NCBI GenBank assembly: GCA_002366645.1
Contig: DFBM01000075.1
Coordinates: 14,876-25,929, forward strand
Source: Rhodobacterales bacterium UBA3080
Lineage (GTDB): Bacteria > Pseudomonadota > Alphaproteobacteria > Rhodobacterales > Rhodobacteraceae
DNA: 11,054 nt
Direction: 5' to 3'
A program made the position numbers and the translations under genes. Positions 1-7,467 of this stretch are shown one piece after another (position 1 is the stretch's first letter; each line of letters opens with the position of its first letter). The notes under the pieces are model-generated. The model was given only the letters and a program-made list of their open reading frames with translations, was not told the origin of the DNA and did no database searches.

Positions 1-2
1 CG

Positions 3-203
3 CGTGTTGGTGATGTTGGCAGCGATAGCTGGAACATGAACATGCAGGAAATTGACTTGGAGTTGGAAAAGTTACGTGCGCGACACGCAAAAAATAAAAG
101 ACTTAAGGAATTACGGCGCATTAAAGAGCTTGCTGGAATTGCTAAGCCACACGTTGAGGCTTTGGCGCTTAAGCAAGTAAAACGTCTTCCAAAAAAACTG
201 TAG
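3..203 (+). CDS. Unrecognised protein, C-terminal part (lysine-rich helical)
   Basis: An open frame runs from the window edge to a TAG at 201-203, so this is probably the C-terminal end of a gene starting upstream. In-frame ATGs at 36 and 42 could instead start a protein of about 55 residues, but neither has a convincing Shine-Dalgarno sequence. The visible protein is highly charged: an acidic start (QEIDLELEKL) is followed by a Lys/Arg-rich stretch (KNKRLKELRRIKEL) with leucines at heptad-like spacing, suggesting a helical or coiled-coil tail. It ends in a basic segment (KRLPKKL). I do not recognise a family. The DNA is more A+T-rich than the genes to its right, as is the next small gene, so both may belong to an accessory segment. 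Whether it is a real gene is moderately uncertain. Confidence 0.45.
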   Translation, partial: RVGDVGSDSWNMNMQEIDLELEKLRARHAKNKRLKELRRIKELAGIAKPHVEALALKQVKRLPKKL

Positions 204-298
204 TATTGTCGCCGCTCCCGCGCCCAACTCAACGCAAATGATAAATACTTTAACAAGCTAAGGCGCTGGCAGAGCTGGTGTGATTTTTAGGAAACGAC

Positions 299-496
299 AT
301 GCTTTTAATGGAAACGATTTATACGGATTTACACAGTTTTGATATTGTAGATAGCGCTGCAGAATTTAGCACGGTTTGGTGCGGAAAGAGTAAAATCTGG
401 TTTGCTGTGCAGAAAAACAAAGGCGGTGATTTGAGCGTTGCAGCTGCGATTATCGCTATCGATTTTTTTAAACGGACCTTCCCAAACTTCGTTTAA
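299..496 (+). CDS. Small hypothetical protein, possibly DUF6626-like
   Basis: A 65-residue protein begins at ATG 299, preceded by AGGAAA (289-294) at good spacing; the ATG at 308 is a weaker alternative. The centre of the protein, EFSTVWCGKSKIWFAV (residues 22-37), has the pattern of short alphaproteobacterial proteins of the DUF6626 kind (an FS-x-x-W-x-G-K/R-S core followed by an aromatic helix). That resemblance is from memory and needs a profile search. There is no signal peptide; a mildly hydrophobic helix lies at residues 46-57 (VAAAIIAIDFF). It ends 8 nt before the stop of the convergent pepT gene. Composition is A+T-rich relative to the operon on the right. No function can be assigned; small helix-turn-helix-like proteins of this type are often linked to mobile or accessory DNA, which is only a suggestion. 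Confidence 0.55.
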   Translation: MLLMETIYTDLHSFDIVDSAAEFSTVWCGKSKIWFAVQKNKGGDLSVAAAIIAIDFFKRTFPNFV

Positions 497-504
497 CTCT
501 CACA

Positions 505-1749
505 TCATTTTGCTGATTTGCTCGCAATCTCGGCGATTGATAAACACAGTTTGGTCGCAACGGCCATATCCTGCACCGAAATCCATTCCAGCGGCCCATG
601 GATATTCTGCATGCCCGTAAAGAGGTTTGGCGTTGGCACACCTAATTCGGTCAGGCGCGAACCGTCGGTGCCGCCACGGATCGGGACGGAAACCGGTTCG
701 ATGCCGAGCCCCCGCGCCGCCTCACGCGCGAGTTCCACGGGTGCCATGTCGGTTTCCAGCCAGTAACGCATGTTGCGGTACTGCGGTTTGATAGAACAGG
801 TTATCTCGGCGCGCGGCTCTGAGGCCTGAACCGTCTCACAGACTTGTTCAAGCAGACGGCCCTTCTCGGCCAGACCCTCACGCTCGAAGTCCCTGAGGAT
901 GAACTTGATTTTCATTTCAGCGGCGTCGCCAGTCATTTCGGTCGCGTGGATGAAACCCTCGCGGTCGGCAGTTGTGTCGGGTGTCATCGTTGCCTGAGGC
1001 AATGTCGAGATGATTTTCGATGCCAGATGTATGGCACTAACCATTTTGCCAGTCGCGAGACCTGGATGGATAGAAACCCCCTTAATGGTGACGGCAGCGC
1101 CATCAGCGGAAAAGCTTTCATACTCTATTTCCCCGACTGCCGCACCATCGAAAGTATATGCAAAGTCAGCAGCAAGGTCTTTTGGCAGCTTCGAGCCCAC
1201 GCCTCGCCCGATTTCCTCGTCAGGGGTAAAGGCAATACGGATGGGGCCGTGCGGAATATCGGTGTTGTTAATCAGATGACCAACAGCCGTCATGATGATC
1301 GCAACTCCTGCCTTGTCGTCCGCACCAAGCAATGTGGTGCCCGAGGCCGTAACGATGTCCTGTCCGACCTTTTCGGCCAGATAAGGGAATTCATCGGGCG
1401 ATAGCACCAACTCCGGCGCGTCGGGATAGGTGATCTCCCCGCCGTTATAACCCCGGATTACACGCGGCTTAACATTTGTTGCGTTGTATTGTGGCGCGGT
1501 ATCAACATGGGCAAGAAAACCAATTGTAGGACCAGCGGTCGTGCCCGGAATTGTCGCGAGCACAACGCCGTAATCAGTCAACTCGACGTTCTGTGCACCT
1601 AGTTCCGTCAACTCCTGCTTAAGTAATCGCAAGATATCAAACTGGATTGCAGTGCTCGGCGAGGTCGCGGACTCGTCGTCACTTTGGCTGTCGATGGCGG
1701 CATACCGCACAAGTCGGTCTTCGAGTTCCTGATCGAAAGGGATGGACAT
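505..1749 (-). CDS. pepT: Peptidase T (tripeptide aminopeptidase, M20B)
   Basis: This cytoplasmic dinuclear-zinc aminopeptidase removes the N-terminal residue from tripeptides. The 414-residue length is normal for PepT. The M20 metal site is complete: H81 and D83 in LAHVDTAP, bridging D144 in LLGADDKAG, catalytic/metal E178-E179 in FTPDEEIG, D201 in TFDG and H384 in QNIHGPLEW. The RGGTDGSRL motif (358-366) is the usual PepT substrate-loop signature. The lid/dimerisation domain occupies about residues 210-320. The ATG at 1749 is preceded by AAAGAGG (1756-1762 on the + strand) with a 6-nt gap. It lies 149 nt downstream of the sugar operon in the same direction. No terminator is visible in that gap, so readthrough is possible, but an own promoter is likely: a TATAGT -10-like hexamer and a direct repeat of CGGTCA (at 1784-1789 and 1803-1808) lie upstream of the gene. 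Confidence 0.95.
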   Translation of the reverse strand: MSIPFDQELEDRLVRYAAIDSQSDDESATSPSTAIQFDILRLLKQELTELGAQNVELTDYGVVLATIPGTTAGPTIGFLAHVDTAPQYNATNVKPRVIRGYNGGEITYPDAPELVLSPDEFPYLAEKVGQDIVTASGTTLLGADDKAGVAIIMTAVGHLINNTDIPHGPIRIAFTPDEEIGRGVGSKLPKDLAADFAYTFDGAAVGEIEYESFSADGAAVTIKGVSIHPGLATGKMVSAIHLASKIISTLPQATMTPDTTADREGFIHATEMTGDAAEMKIKFILRDFEREGLAEKGRLLEQVCETVQASEPRAEITCSIKPQYRNMRYWLETDMAPVELAREAARGLGIEPVSVPIRGGTDGSRLTELGVPTPNLFTGMQNIHGPLEWISVQDMAVATKLCLSIAEIASKSAK

Positions 1750-1898
1750 GGGTGGCCTCTTTCTGCTGCGCTCACAATTCGGCTGACCGTAAAGGAAAAA
1801 GTTGACCGACTATAGGGGTAAATTCCGAACTACTTCTTAAGCATTCGGATACCCGTCATCGTCCGTCACTGCACCAAGTATCATACTAGACTTTGAAA

Positions 1899-2600
1899 TC
1901 AGGAAGAGTGCCCGTTGAGTAGCCATCGATCATAGTCCGATACCAGCAAGTGTATCGGATCTTCGTCTTCTTCGACCTCGGCAAAGCGACCGATTGGCTC
2001 TTCAAAAATGTTGTCCGTCAGATCGTCGTTTACTGTCGAAACCTCGCCAATCAGAACGTCGCCGCCCTCTCCCCAGAAGGCGTGCCAATTGCCTGGCATC
2101 AGGGTCACACTTTCTCCGGGTGACAACTCCAGAACATCGCCCGCTTTCAGGCAACGTTGAACACCGTCTGTTGCGATGTTCACATCAGAGCGGCGATCTA
2201 GGTTCCCGTCGGCGTCAGAGGCAAACATCTTCAGTGCCAAGGTCGCGCCGCCGCGGTTAATAATATCCTCGGCTTTGACGATATGCCGGTGCATCGGGGA
2301 TATTTGATCATGACGCGAAATCATGATTTTTTCGGCATAGCACATGCCACCGCCACGCTTTAGGTCCTCTTGCGAACCGTTACGCAAAGTGAACAGGAAC
2401 AGCCCGAGCTTGTCGAAATCCCCCTGCCCGTAATCGGTGATATCCCACCCCATCCGCGCCTGCAGAATACCGGTGATTTCCGACCGCCGGTCCCGCATTT
2501 GACCGGGCGTCCAATATGCGAAAGGAGGCATCCGAAACCCGAAGGAACGGATGAACTCGTCCCCCTCGCGCAGGATGGAATTTACCTGAGAACGTTTCAT
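1899..2600 (-). CDS. D-lyxose/D-mannose ketol-isomerase family (cupin)
   Basis: This is a cupin-fold, metal-dependent aldose isomerase of the D-lyxose ketol-isomerase family (YdaE/DUF1498 type). The family interconverts D-lyxose and D-xylulose, and D-mannose and D-fructose. Likely metal ligands, numbered from the ATG at 2600, are H104 and H106 (PMHRH), E111 (KAEDIINRGG) and H173 (PGNWHAFWGE). The conserved C-terminal SDYDRW motif is present. Start choice: an in-frame TTG at 2615 is possible, but the ATG at 2600 has GGAAG 8 nt upstream and gives the N-terminus MKRSQVN typical of the family; the protein is then 233 aa. It is the last gene of the operon, 15 nt after the ATPase stop. In this context it would turn mannose, released by the GH63 enzyme, into fructose for central metabolism. 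The exact substrate is inferred. Confidence 0.85.
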   Translation of the reverse strand: MKRSQVNSILREGDEFIRSFGFRMPPFAYWTPGQMRDRRSEITGILQARMGWDITDYGQGDFDKLGLFLFTLRNGSQEDLKRGGGMCYAEKIMISRHDQISPMHRHIVKAEDIINRGGATLALKMFASDADGNLDRRSDVNIATDGVQRCLKAGDVLELSPGESVTLMPGNWHAFWGEGGDVLIGEVSTVNDDLTDNIFEEPIGRFAEVEEDEDPIHLLVSDYDRWLLNGHSS

Positions 2601-2615
2601 CCGTTTATCTTCCAA

Positions 2616-3662
2616 CTAGAGCGAAACGCCGTCTTGGTTAAAATAATGCAGTTTACCTTCAGCAAATGCCAGCCCGACCGACGCGTCGGGTTCCAGCGTG
2701 TTTTCACCGCTCGCACGGACAGTAACCTGCCCGAGGTCGCCGCAGTTGATAATAAGGTAGGTATCCGCCCCCAGATATTCGACCACATCAACCGTTCCGT
2801 CGATTTGGCCCATTCCGGGATCGGTTGGAGTAATCGCCTCGGGGCGGATACCTAAATGCGCCGCCTGACCATTATGAGGGTCAGGGACGCCACCACCACC
2901 AGCTAACACAATTTTCCCTTGGGAGGATGTGCAGGGGAGGATGTTCATTTTCGGGCTGCCGATAAACTGGGCCACGAATAAATTGTCCGGGTTGTTATAA
3001 AGCTGTTTTGGCGTACCAATCTGCTCGATTTTTCCGTCTTGCAGTACGACGATACGGTCGGCCAAGGTCATCGCCTCGACCTGATCGTGGGTTACATAGA
3101 TCATTGTCGAGCTTAGGGTTTGGCTAAGCTTGGCAATCTCGTAGCGCATTTCCACACGCAGGGCGGCATCGAGGTTCGACAAAGGCTCGTCAAACAGGAA
3201 GGCCGTCGGGTCGCGGACAATCGCTCGGCCGATCGCAACCCTTTGGCGCTGCCCGCCAGAGAGGTCTTTGGGGCGGCGGTCCAGATAATCTTCAAGGCGC
3301 AGCGCCGCGGCGGCATCGTTAACCATCTGCTCGATTTCAGGCTTCGGGCGCCCGGCGGTTTTCAGGCCGAAGCCCATGTTGTCGCGCACGCTCATATGCG
3401 GGTAAAGCGCGTAGGACTGGAAGACCATCGCCAGCCCTCGCTTCGAGGGTGGCTGAGCAGTCATGTCAGTGCCATCAATCAACACCTGCCCACGGCTGGT
3501 TTCCTCCAAGCCCGCAATCATACGCAGCAACGTCGATTTTCCGCAGCCTGAAGGACCGACAAAAATGATGAATTCACCCTCGTCAATCGCCAGATCAATA
3601 CCTTTGATGACCTGCACTTCGCCGAACCATTTCTCGACCTGTTTAAGTTCGATGGCACCCAT
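2616..3662 (-). CDS. Sugar ABC transporter ATPase, MalK/UgpC type (CUT1)
   Basis: This is the nucleotide-binding subunit that powers the transporter encoded upstream. All motifs are present: Walker A GPSGCGKST (36-44), Q-loop at Q82 (FQSYALYPHM), signature LSGGQ (134-138), Walker B FLFDEP with E159, D-loop SNLD, and switch H192 (VTHDQVEAMTLADR). A C-terminal TOBE/MalK-type regulatory domain occupies about residues 235-348 (HLGIRPEAI, VVEYLGADTYL). An upstream in-frame start exists at 3725, but it would overlap the glycosidase gene. ATG 3662 has AAGGAAG 6 nt upstream and gives the normal N-terminus MGAIELKQV, a 348-aa protein. It begins 2 nt after the glycosidase stop, implying translational coupling. 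The family energises di- and oligosaccharide or glycoside import; the substrate must be inferred from the neighbours. Confidence 0.95.
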   Translation of the reverse strand: MGAIELKQVEKWFGEVQVIKGIDLAIDEGEFIIFVGPSGCGKSTLLRMIAGLEETSRGQVLIDGTDMTAQPPSKRGLAMVFQSYALYPHMSVRDNMGFGLKTAGRPKPEIEQMVNDAAAALRLEDYLDRRPKDLSGGQRQRVAIGRAIVRDPTAFLFDEPLSNLDAALRVEMRYEIAKLSQTLSSTMIYVTHDQVEAMTLADRIVVLQDGKIEQIGTPKQLYNNPDNLFVAQFIGSPKMNILPCTSSQGKIVLAGGGGVPDPHNGQAAHLGIRPEAITPTDPGMGQIDGTVDVVEYLGADTYLIINCGDLGQVTVRASGENTLEPDASVGLAFAEGKLHYFNQDGVSL

Positions 3663-3664
3663 GA

Positions 3665-4930
3665 TCAGCTTCCTTCTGTTTTTATCGTAGGCGAGGCCCA
3701 AGCCAGCCAGATTGCCGCCGTCCACGTGAAATCCATGCCACCGGCAGGGCTGCCATCTTGCGGATTAAAATACTCGGCAAAGCCGGATTTTGATATCAAC
3801 GCAGCAGTATCTTCGCGTAATTTTTCAGCTTGCGCAGCGTGCCCCATGTCTTTCAATCCCATGGCCAGCAACGTGTTGATGATCCCCCAAACTGGACCAC
3901 GCCAATACCGGAAAGGCTCGAAACGTGCGGATTCCGGATCGTGGCTAGGCATGGAGAACGTGGTGGCTTTGATAACCCGATCAAACGCTGTTAGCATCCG
4001 GTGATCGTCGATCCCTGCGTACCAACACAAGAATGACGCCGAGGATACACTTCCAGCGAATTCCCCCGTACGAACATTCAGCGCATCATATGCACCAATC
4101 GCAGGGTTCCACAATTTCTCCACTCCGGCTTCGATCGCCGTGATCCAGCCACGGATTTCGCCTCCATCTTCACCAAGCACATCAGCAAGGGCTAGCAAGT
4201 CACGGTTCGCACGCAACAAAATGAAAGTCATCCCCGGATCCGCCACTCTGAACGGACCGTTCGCAGTCATCTCGGCCTCGTCCCATTCGCAATCGCGGCC
4301 CGCGTATACAATCGCCATGAAACGGTCATAGTCGGTTTTTTGCGGGCGCATATGCGGGTCAACATGGCCAAGGTCGTTACGCTTGTAATCGCCGACGCGG
4401 CTAATATCGATATTCTCCATCGCCTCGTCCCATTCAGGGGCGTTATCACGACCGCTTTCCCACGGGTGGTTAACGACAATCATACCGTCCTCGTTGCGAT
4501 GCTCGAAAAACCAGCGGTGCGATGCCAGCAGTTTGGGGAAAAGCGCCGCTAGGTGCGCCCGACCGCTTTCAGGGTTCTTTTCGAACACAGCGCGCGTAAA
4601 GGAGGCCGCGACCGGCGGCTGGGAAATGCCCGACGTGGGCGGAGTGTGCGTCGTTCCCCACACGTCCGGCCCGGGGAAATACCCGTCGCTGGCCTCGTGG
4701 AAAATGATGTGCGGCACCATCCCGTTTGACCACTGACCGGTGAACAGGGTTTCCAGTTCCACCCACGCACGATCTAGGTCGAACGTCGCAAAGCCCAGCG
4801 CGGCAAAGGCACTGTCCCAATTCCACTGGTAGGGGTACAGACCGTCGGTTGGCACGGTATATGTGCCACGATCATTGCCGCGCATGATCTCGCGGGCTTG
4901 GGTATCTAGAGTATTTGACACGACGTTCAT
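3665..4930 (-). CDS. GH63-type glycosidase, mannosyl/glucosylglycerate hydrolase-like
   Basis: This is an (alpha/alpha)6-barrel glycosidase resembling the bacterial mannosylglycerate and glucosylglycerate hydrolases of family GH63. Matching blocks in order are the substrate-pocket YPYQWNWDSAF (32-42), GYFPGP (83-88), SGISQPPV (100-107), WESGRDNAPEWD (157-168), FRYWRGPVWG (340-349) and FAEYFNPQDGSPAGG (384-398), then a tryptophan-rich end (FTWTAAIWLAW). By analogy D162 is the probable general acid and E386 the general base. At 421 aa with no signal peptide, it should act in the cytoplasm on an imported glycoside, releasing hexose and glycerate (or a similar aglycone). ATG 4930 follows the TAA of permease 2 with no gap; the AAAGGA site overlaps that stop, so it is probably translationally coupled. 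It sits where alpha-glucosidase sits in rhizobial agl operons but is not a GH13 enzyme. Trehalase-like or other GH63 specificities cannot be excluded. Confidence 0.82.
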   Translation of the reverse strand: MNVVSNTLDTQAREIMRGNDRGTYTVPTDGLYPYQWNWDSAFAALGFATFDLDRAWVELETLFTGQWSNGMVPHIIFHEASDGYFPGPDVWGTTHTPPTSGISQPPVAASFTRAVFEKNPESGRAHLAALFPKLLASHRWFFEHRNEDGMIVVNHPWESGRDNAPEWDEAMENIDISRVGDYKRNDLGHVDPHMRPQKTDYDRFMAIVYAGRDCEWDEAEMTANGPFRVADPGMTFILLRANRDLLALADVLGEDGGEIRGWITAIEAGVEKLWNPAIGAYDALNVRTGEFAGSVSSASFLCWYAGIDDHRMLTAFDRVIKATTFSMPSHDPESARFEPFRYWRGPVWGIINTLLAMGLKDMGHAAQAEKLREDTAALISKSGFAEYFNPQDGSPAGGMDFTWTAAIWLAWASPTIKTEGS

Positions 4931-6160
4931 TTATCCTTTTACGCTGCCTGCAGTCAGGCCTTTGGTCATAAATTTCTCCAACCCCAGGAAGATCAGCATG
5001 ATCGGGATCGTTGCGATCACCGAGCCTGCCATAAGGTGCTGGCGTGGAATTTCGGAGGAGTTCAGCATCGCCACCCCTCGGGTTAACGTGAACTTGCTGG
5101 GGTCATCCAGCAGCATGAAGGCCAGAAGGAATTCGTTCCAGCCGATCATGAACACATAAAGCGAAACCGAGGCGATTGCCGGCAGGCTTAACGGCAGGGT
5201 TATTTGCCAAATCACCTTCAGGCGCGAGAGGCCGTCCATCAGCCCCGCCTCCTCGATCTCGGCGGGAAGTCCACGGAAGTAGCCCTGCAACATATAAAGG
5301 GCCACTGGAATAGTGGTAACCGGATAGATCAACAGAATACCTACCAGCGAGTTGCGCAGCCCGACCATCGAGAAGGCAATGTAGATCGGCAGTGCCAAAA
5401 CGATCATCGGTACCATGTAGATCAGCAGGATCGAACGCGACATCACAGCCTGTCCTTTGAACCGCAAACGGGCGACGGCATAGGCACCGGGGACGCTGAA
5501 CAGCAGCGTTATCAGCACTGTCATTATTGACACGAAGGCCGAAGTTGCCAGATAGCGTCCGAAGTGGAAATCACGGAACAGCTCGACGTAGGAGCGGAAC
5601 AGCCCCCAGCCTTTGCTCAGGTCAAGCGAGTAGTCCAGCGGGTTCGCCAACAACGCTTGTTGGCTTTTCAAGCTGGTCATGACCATTACGAAAAACGGAA
5701 TGGCAACGATCACACTAAAGAAGACATACCCAAATCCGGTCAGGAACTTGATGATTGCAGCCTCGAATTCGTGCCGTGTAAGGGCACCGAACGGAATATC
5801 GTGCAGCATTTTGCCGATGGGCAAAGTGGTGCCGGTTGCGAAAATAGCCAGTGCAACGACTTGCGCCATCGTATTTTGTGAAAACTCGATGCCAAACGGC
5901 TGCGCCAGACGGAGAGCAACCAGTATAGCCCCGCTTACCGCAGTTATCAGCAATACCGGCATAAGCCCCGAGTTCTCCGGCTTGCGCAACACCAGAAGAA
6001 CTCCGGCAATTGCACCCGCAGGCATAGCGGCCAGCAATCCGGGTGTCGCCGCAGCACCGGTTGTCAGCGATAACGCAATAGCAACGCAGATCGCGATAAC
6101 ACCGCCCCACAGCAGGCCAAGAACCGCGCCAACGACATATCCGTAGCGAAGAATACTCAT
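4931..6160 (-). CDS. CUT1 sugar ABC permease 2 (MalG-like) with extra N-terminal membrane domain
   Basis: This is the inner-membrane subunit of the MalG type. The conserved core starts near residue 137 with helices at about 138-163, 205-227, 241-263, 271-293, 328-350 and 377-396. The EAA loop that docks on the ATPase lies at about 301-323 (EIEEAGLMDG, then QITLPL). The protein is 409 aa, whereas plain MalG-like subunits are about 280-300 aa. The surplus is an N-terminal section of about 130 residues with four hydrophobic segments (about 8-31, 42-58, 67-86, 98-114), which I do not recognise. The start ATG 6160 overlaps the stop of permease 1 as ATGA and has a strong AGGAGG upstream; the next in-frame methionine at 46 would cut the extension, so the long form is well supported. 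The C-terminal GSVKG is typical of the family. Confidence 0.9.
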   Translation of the reverse strand: MSILRYGYVVGAVLGLLWGGVIAICVAIALSLTTGAAATPGLLAAMPAGAIAGVLLVLRKPENSGLMPVLLITAVSGAILVALRLAQPFGIEFSQNTMAQVVALAIFATGTTLPIGKMLHDIPFGALTRHEFEAAIIKFLTGFGYVFFSVIVAIPFFVMVMTSLKSQQALLANPLDYSLDLSKGWGLFRSYVELFRDFHFGRYLATSAFVSIMTVLITLLFSVPGAYAVARLRFKGQAVMSRSILLIYMVPMIVLALPIYIAFSMVGLRNSLVGILLIYPVTTIPVALYMLQGYFRGLPAEIEEAGLMDGLSRLKVIWQITLPLSLPAIASVSLYVFMIGWNEFLLAFMLLDDPSKFTLTRGVAMLNSSEIPRQHLMAGSVIATIPIMLIFLGLEKFMTKGLTAGSVKG

Positions 6161-7413
6161 AGACCTTCCTCCTGTGAGGCAAATTTGAAGAAGAAGATCG
6201 AGAACACCACGAGGATCATAAAGATCACCACAGCAACCGCAGCCCCCGCCCCGATGTTCGATACCGCAAACGCCTGTTCATAGACGTTAACCGTCAAGGT
6301 TCGGGTTCCGGCGTTACCGCCTGTCAGCAGGAAGATGTCGTCGAATTTATTGAACGTCCAGATGAAGCGCAGCAGGAAAAGCACGCTGAGAATGCCAAGC
6401 AATTGCGGCAGCGACAGATACCAGAATTTCTGGAAGGGCGAGGCACCGTCCATATCCGCAGCCTCGTACATATCAGCACCAATGCTCTGCATGCGGGCGA
6501 GGATGAACAGGAAGGACATCGGAAAATACCGCCAGATTTCGAAGACCGTGACCATGATCAGGGCTTGAGGCTTGGCGCCGAAGAAATTGATCGGCTGGCT
6601 CGTCACCCCCATTTGCAACAACAACGCATTGGCCGAGCCCGAGAATGGATCGAACAGCGTGACCCATGTAAAGGCCACCGCGATAACCGGTGCTACATAG
6701 GGGAACAGATAAAGCCCGCGCAATATCCCCTGCCCTCGGAAGCTTTTGTTCAACAGCATGGCGGCGAATAGCCCGACGACAAGTGCGCCGATGGTGCCGA
6801 ACACGGAATAGAACAGGGTGACGCCAATCACACTCCAGAACTCGCGACCATCAAAAAGCAGCACGAAGTTTTCCAGTGTGAATGTTGTGTCGAATAGAAC
6901 CGAACTCGATTTGCCAGAGATATCCGCCTCGGTATCTTTCGGGCTGGAACCTGCATCAATAAACGCCTGGTCGCCAGTGATCGGCATCCGCAATTTCTCT
7001 CTGTAGGCGGGTTCCCAGTCACCCAGATCGCAAGAAAGGTTCCGGCCTTCCAAGGTGCAACGCTCATCTAGCTGCAATATGGTCAGACCGTCGGGCAGCA
7101 CGTCCTGCATAGTAACGTCGCGGATCGGCTCGGCGCGTGACGAATTCGATAGCCGGTATTCAAGCTCGGCCTCGTCGCCGGGCTTTTCGATATCGCCGCG
7201 GATGCGTTCGTAAACTTGTGGTTTCGTCAACCGTAAGTCGGCCAAACCGATTGGTTTGAAACTGATCCAGAAAATTGCCAGCAACGGCAGAATGACGACT
7301 AGCGATGCACTGATCAAAGTCGGCGCAAGCATTCCCCAAGCGAGCTTGGCTTCGCGTTTTTGCAGCGGTCCGCTTCCTTTTGGGGGTGTAGATATTTGCA
7401 TGGCGCGATACAT
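6157..7413 (-). CDS. CUT1 sugar ABC permease 1 (MalF-like) with periplasmic Ig-like insert
   Basis: This is a MalF-type inner-membrane subunit of 418 aa. Core helix 1 is at about 28-51. The five remaining core helices lie at about 193-221, 232-253, 284-306, 338-352 and 386-410. The EAA loop is at 317-338 (EAADMDGASPF, LSLPQL). Between helices 1 and 2 lies a periplasmic insert of about 120 residues. Its centre (about 82-148) has the look of a DUF11/conserved-repeat Ig-like domain: DVLPDGLTILQL, then C119 and C128 (ERCTLEG, SCDLGDWEP), a possible disulfide. This is the position where E. coli MalF carries its P2 domain, which contacts the binding protein. Start choice is uncertain: ATG 7413 has GGA only 2 nt upstream, and ATG 7401 (residue 5) has none at good spacing. 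It lies just downstream of an attenuator hairpin. Confidence 0.9.
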   Translation of the reverse strand: MYRAMQISTPPKGSGPLQKREAKLAWGMLAPTLISASLVVILPLLAIFWISFKPIGLADLRLTKPQVYERIRGDIEKPGDEAELEYRLSNSSRAEPIRDVTMQDVLPDGLTILQLDERCTLEGRNLSCDLGDWEPAYREKLRMPITGDQAFIDAGSSPKDTEADISGKSSSVLFDTTFTLENFVLLFDGREFWSVIGVTLFYSVFGTIGALVVGLFAAMLLNKSFRGQGILRGLYLFPYVAPVIAVAFTWVTLFDPFSGSANALLLQMGVTSQPINFFGAKPQALIMVTVFEIWRYFPMSFLFILARMQSIGADMYEAADMDGASPFQKFWYLSLPQLLGILSVLFLLRFIWTFNKFDDIFLLTGGNAGTRTLTVNVYEQAFAVSNIGAGAAVAVVIFMILVVFSIFFFKFASQEEGL

Positions 7414-7426
7414 TTTCCGGATGGAT

Positions 7427-7460
7427 AAAAAATGGCCGGAGCGAAGAACCCGCTCCGGCC
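7427..7460 (-). terminator. Intrinsic terminator/attenuator between binding-protein and permease genes
   Basis: On the - strand a perfect 10-bp stem GGCCGGAGCG / CGCTCCGGCC (7434-7443 and 7451-7460), with a 7-nt loop, is followed by A and then six Ts (7427-7432). It begins 7 nt after the binding-protein stop and ends 13 nt before the permease 1 start. Such hairpins after the binding-protein gene of ABC operons typically stop most transcripts or protect the 3' end, giving an excess of binding protein over membrane subunits. Since the downstream genes have no visible promoter of their own, it should be leaky. Confidence 0.85.
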
Positions 7461-7467
7461 GTGAGGC

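Noticed and set aside
844..1404. 186-codon + strand frame opposite pepT
   Set aside because: It lies antisense to a gene with a complete catalytic site; a shadow of pepT codon bias with no domain of its own.
1750..1898. Search for an operon terminator between the isomerase and pepT genes
   Set aside because: Only 4-bp pairings such as CGGA/TCCG were found and no T-run follows; nothing supportable.
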